Shown in pieces: positions 1-7,646 of a DNA stretch of 19,550 nucleotides (position 1 is its first letter; every line of letters begins with the position of its first letter). Source of the stretch: Lentisphaeria bacterium (lineage in GTDB: Bacteria; Verrucomicrobiota; Lentisphaeria; Victivallales; UBA1829); NCBI GenBank assembly GCA_017504325.1, contig JAFVRL010000009.1, forward strand, positions 1 through 19,550. Direction: 5' to 3'. A program made the position numbers and the translations under genes. Under the pieces are notes generated by a model. That model did not search any database and was not told the origin of the DNA. It saw only the letters and a list, made by a program, of their open reading frames with translations.

Positions 1-1
1 C

Positions 2-1000
2 TTGCAGGCGCATCAGGCGCTGCTTCTCTGGGCGCTATGGGCTTCAACGTGCTTAACTTCTGTATTCAGGACTCTTGCTGCTCAGCTGGGAACAAAAGTG
101 GAAGCTGTGCTTCTGGGAAATAATGTCGGTCATTGTGTGGATACTCTTTTCAGCTATGGCTGTTCCAATGTGTATCTTGCGGAAGATGAGCGTCTGGAAC
201 CCTTTACAGTGCTTCCCTACGCTAAAGTCATCATGGATCTGATCCTTGAGCATAAGCCCAATATTCTTCTTTTCGGTGCTACCATGAAGGGTCGTGAACT
301 TGCCCCCCGTGTAGCTTCTGAAAAGAAAGCCGGTCTTACTGCTGACTGTACCGATCTGCAGATCGACGATTTTGAAGATAAAGTCAATAAAAAATTCTAT
401 AAAGACAAACTGATGCAGATCCGCCCTGCTTTCGGCGGAAACATCATCGCCACCATCGTGAACTCCTGGGACGATCCCCAGATGGTCACTGTCCGTGAAG
501 GCGTGATGAAAATGGGTACACCTGATCCTTCCCGCAAAGGTACCGTCACCAAAGTCGATGTTGCCCTTACGGAAAAAGAGACGGTTGTCAAGGTTCTGGA
601 AAGAGTCCGTCAGGACAGCACCGTGAACCTGAAAGGAGCCCAGATCATTGTTGCCGGCGGTTATGGTGTCGGCAGCAAGGAAAACTTCAAGCTCATCCGT
701 GACCTTGCCGATGCCCTCGGCGGGGAGGTTGCTGCTTCCCGTGCAGCTGTGGATGCCGGCTGGATCTCCCACGATTATCAGGTGGGGCAGACCGGGGTGA
801 CCGTCCGTCCCAAACTGTATATCGCCTGCGGTATTTCCGGTTCTGTACAGCACTGTGCCGGAATGAGCGAAAGTAAAAAGATCATCGCTATCAATACTGA
901 TCCCGGCGCGCCCATCTTCTCCGTGGCACATTACGGGATCATCGGTGACCTCAACAGTGTCATTCCCATGATGATCAAAGCATTCAAAGCCAAAGCGTAA
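2..1000 (+). CDS. etfA: Electron transfer flavoprotein alpha subunit (5' end missing)
   Basis: EtfA binds FAD and, with EtfB, carries electrons from acyl-CoA dehydrogenases to the quinone pool or other acceptors. From about residue 20 the protein follows the family: the N-terminal alpha/beta domain (LAAQLGTKVEAVLLGNN, then FGATMKGRELAPRVA) and the C-terminal FAD domain with GGYGVGSKENF, SRAAVDAGW, the QVGQTGVTVRPKLYIACGIS stretch, and INTDPGAPIF ahead of a GDLN segment. About 30 N-terminal residues of a normal EtfA lie outside the window. The first ~20 codons in this frame do not resemble the family, so position 2 is only the edge of the open frame and not a start. The stop is 11 bases before the acyl-CoA dehydrogenase ATG, so the two are co-transcribed partners. 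EtfB is presumably upstream, outside the window. Confidence 0.93.
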   Translation: MQAHQALLLWALWASTCLTSVFRTLAAQLGTKVEAVLLGNNVGHCVDTLFSYGCSNVYLAEDERLEPFTVLPYAKVIMDLILEHKPNILLFGATMKGRELAPRVASEKKAGLTADCTDLQIDDFEDKVNKKFYKDKLMQIRPAFGGNIIATIVNSWDDPQMVTVREGVMKMGTPDPSRKGTVTKVDVALTEKETVVKVLERVRQDSTVNLKGAQIIVAGGYGVGSKENFKLIRDLADALGGEVAASRAAVDAGWISHDYQVGQTGVTVRPKLYIACGISGSVQHCAGMSESKKIIAINTDPGAPIFSVAHYGIIGDLNSVIPMMIKAFKAKA

Positions 1001-1011
1001 GAGGAGTAAAA

Positions 1012-2730
1012 ATGTCCAACTTTTATACAGATAATGCGGATCTTGTCTTCACTTTGAAGAATCTTGATTTTGAAGAAGTTGTCACTTTGCGTGAAAACGG
1101 CTTCAAGGAAGCGGATAAATGGGATTATGCCCCCACAGATTATGCAGATGCCATGGATAACTATGACCGTGTGCTTGCTGTTGTGGGTGAGATCGCCGGG
1201 GAAAGAATCGCTCCCCGTTCCCGTCAGGTGGATGAGGAAGGTCCCCGGTTTGAGAACAATACCGTTACCTATCATCCTCTTACTGTGCAGAACCTGAAAG
1301 ACCTTGCGGATGCAGGGGTCATGGGGGTCATGCTTGCAAGAGAATATGGGGGACTCAACTTCCCCAATACCGTCTATACCATGATGACAGAAATGGTTTC
1401 CCGTGCGGATGCCAGTTTGCAGAACCTTTTCGGCCTTCAGGATATTGCCGAGACCATTTCTGAGTTCGGCGATGAAGATCAGAAGAGACGGTATCTTCCC
1501 CGCTTTGCAACAGGGGAAGCTGACGGTGCCATGGACCTTACCGAACCGGATTCCGGTTCCGATCTGCAGAGTGTGCGTCTGAAAGCCACCCAGGATCCTG
1601 AAACCGGCAAATGGTACCTCAACGGTATGAAACGCTTTATCACCAACGGTTGCGCCAAAGTGCATCTTGTTCTTGCCCGTTCTGAAGCCGGTACTTCCGA
1701 CGGACGCGGTCTTTCCATGTTCATCTGCGAAAAGACTCCGGAACTTGTTGTCCGCCGTGTGGAACACAAGCTGGGTATCCACGGAGTCGCTACTGTGGAA
1801 TTGCAGTATAACAACGTTCCTGCTGAACTCTGCGGTCAGAGAAGAAGAGGACTTACCAGATACGTTATGAGCCTGATGAACGGTGCCCGTGTTGCCATCA
1901 GTGCCCAGGCTGTGGGTATTGCAGAAGCCTCTTACAGAGAAGCCAAAAAATATGCTTCTGAACGGGAACAGTTCAAACAGAGCATTGATAAATTCCCTGC
2001 GATTTATGATATGCTTGCCCGCATGAAGGCAAAACTTACTGCTGCCCGCACTCTTCTCTACGAAACAACCAAGAGTGTGGATCTGCGTTTCCTTTACAAT
2101 CATCTTGCAGAATCTGCTCCCACTGCCGAAGTGCAGGAAAAGGCAAAATACTATACCCGTCTTGCTGCTATCCTCACTCCCATGAGCAAGGCTTACTCCA
2201 CCGAGTCTGCCAACAAGATCTGCTATGACTGCATCCAGATCCACGGCGGAACCGGTTACATGCATGACTTTGATGCGGAACGTTACTACCGCGATGTGCG
2301 TATCACCAATATCTATGAAGGTACCACCCAGCTGCAGCATGTTGCCGCTATCGGCGGTGTGATGCAGCGCACACTGGATAAAGAGATCACCACTCTTATG
2401 GAAAAGATCAAAGCTGCCGGCGGGGAAGCTGCAGCACTGGCGGAAAAAGTTGCCGCAATGTACGAAAAACATCTTGCTGCCGTGAAATTCGTTGCAGATA
2501 AAAAAGATGCTGCCTACCATGATCTGCGTGCAAAGAATCTGGTGGAAAACGAAACCTTTATCTTTGTGGGTCTTCTGATGCTGCGTGATGCTCTGAAAGA
2601 TAACCGCCGTATGGTTCTTGCAGAACGTTTCATTATGGACAGTATCCACGAATTTGATTGCAATTACGGTGCCATTGTAAGCGGAGACACCTCCACGATC
2701 GAACGCCATCGTGATGTGATCGATTATTGA
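1012..2730 (+). CDS. Acyl-CoA dehydrogenase, large C-terminally extended form
   Basis: FAD-dependent acyl-CoA dehydrogenase that introduces the alpha-beta double bond into an acyl-CoA and passes electrons to ETF, encoded just upstream. The 572-residue product has the helical N-terminal domain, the middle beta-domain with MDLTEPDSGSDLQSV and WYLNGMKRFITNG (flavin and substrate contacts), and the C-terminal helical domain with IQIHGGTGYMHDF. The probable catalytic base is Glu436 in NIYEGTTQLQ. Classical family members have about 380-400 residues; this one has roughly 50 extra at the N-terminus and 130 after the catalytic Glu, as in the longer DmdC-like subgroup with an extra C-terminal helical domain. 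GAGGAG lies ahead of the ATG at good spacing. The acyl chain it acts on cannot be read from the sequence. Confidence 0.93.
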   Translation: MSNFYTDNADLVFTLKNLDFEEVVTLRENGFKEADKWDYAPTDYADAMDNYDRVLAVVGEIAGERIAPRSRQVDEEGPRFENNTVTYHPLTVQNLKDLADAGVMGVMLAREYGGLNFPNTVYTMMTEMVSRADASLQNLFGLQDIAETISEFGDEDQKRRYLPRFATGEADGAMDLTEPDSGSDLQSVRLKATQDPETGKWYLNGMKRFITNGCAKVHLVLARSEAGTSDGRGLSMFICEKTPELVVRRVEHKLGIHGVATVELQYNNVPAELCGQRRRGLTRYVMSLMNGARVAISAQAVGIAEASYREAKKYASEREQFKQSIDKFPAIYDMLARMKAKLTAARTLLYETTKSVDLRFLYNHLAESAPTAEVQEKAKYYTRLAAILTPMSKAYSTESANKICYDCIQIHGGTGYMHDFDAERYYRDVRITNIYEGTTQLQHVAAIGGVMQRTLDKEITTLMEKIKAAGGEAAALAEKVAAMYEKHLAAVKFVADKKDAAYHDLRAKNLVENETFIFVGLLMLRDALKDNRRMVLAERFIMDSIHEFDCNYGAIVSGDTSTIERHRDVIDY

Positions 2731-2747
2731 GAAGAATGATTGAAAAT

Positions 2748-2773
2748 CTGCCGGAAGATTCTCTTTCCGGCAG
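2748..2773 (+). other. Perfect 9-bp stem-loop between acyl-CoA dehydrogenase gene and rpoZ
   Basis: CTGCCGGAA (2748-2756) pairs perfectly with TTCCGGCAG (2765-2773) around an 8-base loop. No U-tract follows, so it is not a typical intrinsic terminator. It may be an mRNA stabiliser, processing site or partial attenuator separating rpoZ expression from the etfA unit. Confidence 0.5.
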
Positions 2774-2802
2774 TAAAATGACTAAACAGGAGTCAACGAT
2801 AA

Positions 2803-3075
2803 ATGAATAATGATTATCTGTACCGGGCAAAAGAGAAGGTGGCTGATGCCAAAACTCTGATTGTCCTTGCATCCAAACGCGCGGCAATGCTTGCCGGCGG
2901 AGCAAGACCGATGGTAAAATGCAAAGATGACAACTTTGTGGATATTGCTCTTCTGGAGATCGCAGAAGGACTGCTTGCTCCGGATTATGATGCAAAACCC
3001 GATGATTTTATGGCACAGCTTGCTGCTGCCAAAGCAAAAGCCGCCGGTGAAATGCCTGCCAAAAAACCGGAATGA
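2803..3075 (+). CDS. rpoZ: DNA-directed RNA polymerase omega subunit
   Basis: Small 90-residue protein that matches the omega subunit, which helps fold and hold the beta-prime subunit in RNA polymerase. The recognisable stretch is LIVLASKRAAMLAGGARPMV followed by DNFVDIALLEIAEGLL, corresponding to the family's helix with the invariant (A/S)KRAR.L element and the IALREIA helix. The C-terminus is a low-complexity Ala/Lys tail, as is common for omega. An AGGAG lies before the ATG. It follows the acyl-CoA dehydrogenase gene by about 70 bases, with a stem-loop between, and is followed by a strong terminator, so it closes the transcription unit. The sequence is divergent, and the call rests on this motif pattern plus length. 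Confidence 0.8.
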   Translation: MNNDYLYRAKEKVADAKTLIVLASKRAAMLAGGARPMVKCKDDNFVDIALLEIAEGLLAPDYDAKPDDFMAQLAAAKAKAAGEMPAKKPE

Positions 3076-3090
3076 TTTTTCCGGAACAGA

Positions 3091-3124
3091 AAAAGATCCC
3101 GCTTGAAAAGGCGGAATCTTTTTT
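3091..3124 (+). terminator. Rho-independent terminator after rpoZ
   Basis: AAAAGAT-C-CCGC (3091-3102) pairs with GCGG-A-ATCTTTT (3111-3122) with one internal mismatch and an 8-base loop, running into a T-tract at 3119-3124. It lies 15 bases after the rpoZ stop. Confidence 0.85.
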
Positions 3125-3201
3125 CGTATCATTGATTTTTCAACAATAATTCTGTTCATCCGGAACATTTACATAAAATTGCCGGAAAAGATGAAATTGG
3201 A

Positions 3202-6114
3202 ATGTGGTATAAAGTGAAAATAAGTCAGAAAACTATGTTTATATTGATTTTCCTGATCCTTGCAATGTTTCAGGGGTCACTTTCTGCCCAGATCACAGCG
3301 AAAAATCAATATTTCACTCCGCCCGGTTCCGCAATGTTTCAGAATGCAGTGAAGATGCCCAAAATGGGGGATCTTTCCAAAGAAGACATTGATGCAAGTG
3401 CAGACAGTTACGAATATGTAGGCAGTAATCTCATAGCCAGAGGGCATGTGGTCATCAAAAATAAGATGATGAAGATCACAGGAGACAATGCGGTAATCAA
3501 CCTGAAGAGCGGGGATGCAGAAGTCACAGGAAATGTGGAACTGCGTGTGGAATCCTCGGTCACCAACACTGTGGACTTTCAGGAATACAGGGAACTGCTG
3601 AAGGATCCGGCAGTAAAAGTAAAGATCCTCCATCCGGTCACAATGCCCAGCGGCAGAAAAAAACTGAAGATCGAGATGAGGCAGAATACCACCTACATCC
3701 ATGCGGAAAGACTTTCCGGCAATATGAACACAGGAAATTTCCTTTTCCGGAAGTTTGTTCTCAAAGGAGATATGCTTCTGTTATCCGGTGAGTTGGCGGA
3801 ACGATATACGGACGGCACGATCAAAGTCCTGAAAGCCAAAACCTCCACCTGTGAGTATCTGCTGGATTCCAATTCCCATTATGCCATCGGGGCAAAAGAG
3901 ATGATCCTCACACCCCGGGAAGCCAACAGAAGTTTTTATAACGGCAGCGGGGATTATGGAGATTATTCCGTACTTGCCAAAAATTCCCTTCTTTATGTGT
4001 GGAATGTACCGGTTTTCTGGTTTCCTGCCCTATACAAACCCCGGGATTTCAGTTCATTCGGTGCGCGGGTGGAGTTTGGTAGAGATTCGGATTGGGGAAC
4101 TTATGTGCGTGTCCGCAAAGAATTTGACTTGCTTGACAAACCTGCCAGAGTCAAAGGCGGCATCCTTTTGGATTTTTATGAAGAACACGGTTTCGGTTAC
4201 GGTGCGGCATTGGACATCACCACTCCGGAATCCAGTACAGAGTTGTTTGCCTATTCCATAAGGGACAGAAATCCCTATATCCTCTGGGAGGATGATGCGG
4301 GAGAAAATCCCGGAGTAACGGCGAAAGGCGAACCTCTTTCCGACGAACAGTGGCGCGCCATGAATACCCGTATGGAGATCCCCCATGACCGTTATGAGTT
4401 CCGGATCTCCAATATAACATTTTTCAATCCCCGCCTTACTTTCCGGGGGGCAGTGGATGTGATCAGTGACTTTAATTTTCTGGAAGAATATTTTGCAGCC
4501 CGTTACAATCAGGATGTTCAGCCTCCGTCCTTTGCAGCACTGGATTATCAGGGGGATTCGTTCTCCGCACTGGTACACAGCACATTCAAGGTCAATTCTT
4601 TTGATGTGACAGTGGAGAGACTGCCGGAGTTGCGTCTGGATATGTTCCGTCAGGAACTTTTCAAAGGACTTTACTATCAGAATCAGACCTCCGGCGGCTA
4701 CTACAAGATGAACTGGCGCAAATACGATCTGCAACGCTGGGAAAATCCCAATCTCACTCCTGCCGCCCTTGCCGGCATGGCAAAGTATCCCGGCAACAGC
4801 AAAGAGATCCTGCAGGCATTCAATAAAGGGGAGTTGACCAGGGAACAGGCGATTCAGGCACTCTGGGCAGACGATCCGGATGCATATAACGGTTATCTTG
4901 AAAAATTGAAAAATTACGAGGCATTCCGTTTTGATACCCTCCATGCCTTCTATTACCCGATGCGTTTTCTGGATGCGATCAACCTGATTCCCAGAGCAGC
5001 AGTACGCCTGACTGCCTATTCCCGTTCTTCAGAAGAAAAGATTTCGGTAAATGACATTTACAGCATGGTCAATGCCAACGATCTGGACAAATGGCCGCCT
5101 GCCGATCTTTTCGTAAGAAATTACGATAAAAAGGGCGGTGCGAAATTCCGTCTGGCAATGGAACTGGGAGCTGAACTCAATACAAAATTCTACCGTACCT
5201 GGCAGACACCCAAGAGTGCGTTCTTCCAAATCGACGGTTTGCGTCATGTGATGGTTCCTTACATCAATTATACCTTTATACCCAGACCGACTGTGGATTA
5301 TGCATATCTCTATTATTTTGATGATGTGGATCAGATCGCAAAACAGAATTTCTTCCGTTTCGGACTGATCAACCGTTTGCAGACACGCGGTGATGATTCC
5401 CAGGTAAGGGAGTATTTCTCCATGGAAAATTACTGGGATTTCCATTTCAACAAAGATTTCGGATTCAATAATTGCGGAGATTTTACAACGATCCTCTCCT
5501 TTACACCCACTGAAGAATTCTCCTTCGCAACAAAACTCATCCTGGATGCAGGGGAGAACAGTGACCATGACAAAGAGGTGGTCCGCGGCGGTAAGAGAGT
5601 CGGCAGACCGGGACTTTCCGCTTCTGACATCATCAACCGCTGGGAAACCACACTTTCCTACAAATTCTCCAAAGACTGGCAGATCAAAGCCTCTTACATT
5701 TACAGCGATGATTATTATCAGCGTGCCACCTATTCCATGGCAAGCACTCTTGCCAGTGCGGCTGCCATGACCAGTTTTTCCACATTTTTTGAGCGTGAAC
5801 AGTCTGTCAATATCGCACTGGATTTCCCCACGTATATTGATGAGCGTCTGAAAGGCAGGGCAAGTGTGAATTATGATGTGGATGATGACCTTGTAGATAA
5901 TGTTGATATCACTCTGACCAGACATTTCCATTGCTGGTATCTTCAGATAAGTGCCGGTATGGAATTTTCCAGAAACGCGGTAAACCGGAAAGCATGGGAA
6001 GGTTATCTGGGAATGGCTTTCGGTCTTACGGCAATGCCCGGAGCCGCCATTACAGCGAGACATGAAGGGGAAGCACCCTATTATGATGATAAACCCGAAC
6101 CGCCGGATATCTGA
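3202..6114 (+). CDS. lptD: LPS-assembly protein LptD (OstA family outer-membrane barrel)
   Basis: LptD, with LptE, inserts lipopolysaccharide into the outer leaflet of the outer membrane. The 970-residue product begins with a signal peptide (hydrophobic core FILIFLILAMF, likely cleavage after LSA near residue 29). Residues about 60-210 form an OstA/LptA-like beta-jellyroll (IDASADSYEYVGSNLIARGH, then GDNAVINLKSGDAEVTGNVEL). The rest has alternating aromatic/polar strands of a C-terminal barrel, including the VPVFWFPALYKPRD motif typical of LptD. A helix-rich stretch near residues 516-575 looks like an insertion in a periplasmic or surface loop. The protein ends in Pro-Asp-Ile and not the aromatic residue common in outer-membrane barrels. 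The start at 3202 has only a weak upstream Shine-Dalgarno; an in-frame ATG at 3235 is possible but would shorten the signal peptide. It converges on the RluA gene with only 18 bases between stops. Confidence 0.85.
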   Translation: MWYKVKISQKTMFILIFLILAMFQGSLSAQITAKNQYFTPPGSAMFQNAVKMPKMGDLSKEDIDASADSYEYVGSNLIARGHVVIKNKMMKITGDNAVINLKSGDAEVTGNVELRVESSVTNTVDFQEYRELLKDPAVKVKILHPVTMPSGRKKLKIEMRQNTTYIHAERLSGNMNTGNFLFRKFVLKGDMLLLSGELAERYTDGTIKVLKAKTSTCEYLLDSNSHYAIGAKEMILTPREANRSFYNGSGDYGDYSVLAKNSLLYVWNVPVFWFPALYKPRDFSSFGARVEFGRDSDWGTYVRVRKEFDLLDKPARVKGGILLDFYEEHGFGYGAALDITTPESSTELFAYSIRDRNPYILWEDDAGENPGVTAKGEPLSDEQWRAMNTRMEIPHDRYEFRISNITFFNPRLTFRGAVDVISDFNFLEEYFAARYNQDVQPPSFAALDYQGDSFSALVHSTFKVNSFDVTVERLPELRLDMFRQELFKGLYYQNQTSGGYYKMNWRKYDLQRWENPNLTPAALAGMAKYPGNSKEILQAFNKGELTREQAIQALWADDPDAYNGYLEKLKNYEAFRFDTLHAFYYPMRFLDAINLIPRAAVRLTAYSRSSEEKISVNDIYSMVNANDLDKWPPADLFVRNYDKKGGAKFRLAMELGAELNTKFYRTWQTPKSAFFQIDGLRHVMVPYINYTFIPRPTVDYAYLYYFDDVDQIAKQNFFRFGLINRLQTRGDDSQVREYFSMENYWDFHFNKDFGFNNCGDFTTILSFTPTEEFSFATKLILDAGENSDHDKEVVRGGKRVGRPGLSASDIINRWETTLSYKFSKDWQIKASYIYSDDYYQRATYSMASTLASAAAMTSFSTFFEREQSVNIALDFPTYIDERLKGRASVNYDVDDDLVDNVDITLTRHFHCWYLQISAGMEFSRNAVNRKAWEGYLGMAFGLTAMPGAAITARHEGEAPYYDDKPEPPDI

Positions 6115-6132
6115 TAGCAGCATCCTTTACCG

Positions 6133-7077
6133 TCAGACGCCGGAAGAGCTGAAAAAATCCACTTCACATCTGCAAAGGATCTTTTTCCCGGTAAACGGAT
6201 GATCGAATCCCAATACAGCGCAATGCAAAGCCTGACGGGGAAGGACGAGAAGTTGTTTTTCCTTTTCGGTAAATGAATTGTTTTTGATCCTGTTGAAAAG
6301 CGTTTCATCTTTTCCGTAAAGTTTATCTCCCACAAGAGGAAATCCCAGAGAATATAATGTTGCGCGGATCTGATGCTGTCTGCCTGTCACAGGAAGAGCC
6401 CGTACAAGGGTCATATCCGGGGGGATGGCTTTTTCCCTGACAAGAATAGTCTCTGCGGCTTCACCCATGGTATTTCCATCGTTTCCGGCGAAAAGAAAGC
6501 GTTTCTTTTTTCTTACACAACTTCTTCCGTCGGGAACAAGTCTGCCGACGGCATGGATCCTTCCGTAAAAATCCCCGTGTACCAGTGCCAGATACTCTTT
6601 ATGCAAAAAAGTTCTGCCATTATCCATCGCAGCAGCGGCATGGCGTGAGCGTGCGGCAATAAGAAGTCCGGAGGTCTCCTTATCCAGTCTCTGAACGAAT
6701 TTCAATTCGCCATAAACAAGAGATGCCTGATACCATAAAGTATTCCGGTAAAAAGGGCCGGTGGGATGCACACAGAGATTTCCGCTTTTTTCGAGTATCA
6801 GGTAATGTTCATCCTCATAATGTACTTTGTATGTGAGATTGGCAGAAGGTTCCGGCAAATCTCCGGGATAATAGGATATTCTGGCATGTTTTTTTAAAAC
6901 AGCAAGCGGAAGGCAAATCTCTTTACCTTCCACTTTGACTTTTCCGTTTCTGATCTCCTCTTCCCAACCGCTCCGGTCAAACCGTTTATACCGGGAGGAA
7001 AGAAAATCCAGAAGAAAACTTCCATCCTCCTTTTCAGGGACAAAACTGTATAATTCCCGGTCACCGGGTCTCTTCAT
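6133..7077 (-). CDS. RluA-family RNA pseudouridine synthase
   Basis: Isomerises specific uridines in rRNA or tRNA to pseudouridine. The signature is VQRLDKETSGLLIAAR, in which the Asp (residue 135 counted from the upstream ATG at 7086) is the catalytic nucleophile of the RluA/RsuA fold. Later conserved elements are HKEYLALVHG, VTGRQHQIRATLYSLGFPLVGDKLYG and RQALHCAVLGFDHP. The N-terminal ~80 residues, with EEEIRNGKVKVEGKE, look like a divergent S4 RNA-binding domain. Start choice: AAGG directly abuts the ATG at 7086 (no spacing) but sits 9 bases before the ATG at 7077, so 7077 is preferred; 7086 would add three residues. It is the last gene of the alaS operon, 17-26 bases after the STAS gene. 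The substrate site cannot be assigned. Confidence 0.88.
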   Translation of the reverse strand: MKRPGDRELYSFVPEKEDGSFLLDFLSSRYKRFDRSGWEEEIRNGKVKVEGKEICLPLAVLKKHARISYYPGDLPEPSANLTYKVHYEDEHYLILEKSGNLCVHPTGPFYRNTLWYQASLVYGELKFVQRLDKETSGLLIAARSRHAAAAMDNGRTFLHKEYLALVHGDFYGRIHAVGRLVPDGRSCVRKKKRFLFAGNDGNTMGEAAETILVREKAIPPDMTLVRALPVTGRQHQIRATLYSLGFPLVGDKLYGKDETLFNRIKNNSFTEKEKQLLVLPRQALHCAVLGFDHPFTGKKILCRCEVDFFSSSGV

Positions 7078-7103
7078 TTGTTTCATCCTTGAAAAAGTAT
7101 GTT

Positions 7104-7619
7104 TTACCTGTCTTCGTCTTTATTCAGCCGGTCAATATCCTTCTGAACCATATCTACAACAGCCTCAAATTTCTTCTTGTTGCTGTCATCCACATCCATA
7201 AGGGTCTTGTGGGCATCAAGAACGGTTTTTGCAGATTCAAGATCCAGTTTGCCGGAAGAGGCGGATGCAGAAGCATTTCCGTTTTCCGGCATAAGGACTT
7301 CGCCCTGTGTATAGTTGAAAAGTTTTTTCAATCCCAGACCGTACAACAAAGATTTATTGAGTTCGTTGGCGTTGACGATGTTCATTTCCGCACCGAGTTT
7401 TCTTGAACGCAAACCCAGCATGGCGAGGATCCCCATGAAGGTACTGTCCATCCCCTGACACTCCGAAAGATCCACATCCACTTTGGAAAAATCCTCTGTT
7501 TCCAATTTTTTGGCAAGATCCCGGAGAGGTCCGGCACACTCAAAAGTAGCTCTGCCGGAAGCCTTTATAACATATATTCCATTTTCACCGGCAATGGAAA
7601 GAACTGCATTTTGCATCAT
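7104..7619 (-). CDS. STAS-domain protein (anti-sigma factor antagonist-like)
   Basis: The first ~105 residues form a STAS domain: alternating strands and helices with VDVDLSECQGMDSTFMGIL, where the Ser after Met-Asp is the position phosphorylated in SpoIIAA/RsbV-type antagonists. By family knowledge this would be the switch of a partner-switching pathway with a serine kinase/anti-sigma factor; no kinase or phosphatase is encoded here. After a Ser/Ala-rich linker (NGNASASASSG) comes a charged helical tail of about 50 residues (LESAKTVLDAHKTLMDVDDS), not usual in short STAS proteins. Start choice: AGGAGG is followed by TTTG and two adjacent ATGs at 7619 and 7616. The longer frame from 7643 would have to begin upstream of this Shine-Dalgarno and is unlikely. 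Only 27 bases follow the alaS stop, so translation is probably coupled. Confidence 0.85.
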   Translation of the reverse strand: MMQNAVLSIAGENGIYVIKASGRATFECAGPLRDLAKKLETEDFSKVDVDLSECQGMDSTFMGILAMLGLRSRKLGAEMNIVNANELNKSLLYGLGLKKLFNYTQGEVLMPENGNASASASSGKLDLESAKTVLDAHKTLMDVDDSNKKKFEAVVDMVQKDIDRLNKDEDR

Positions 7620-7646
7620 CAAACCTCCTGAACTCTTTTCCATGGA

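Noticed and set aside
931..2709. 592-codon open frame on the minus strand opposite the acyl-CoA dehydrogenase gene
   Set aside because: Shadow of the real gene: no recognisable domain, Cys/His/Phe-rich composition and no ribosome site. The local codon usage avoids codons whose complements are stops, which leaves long antisense frames.
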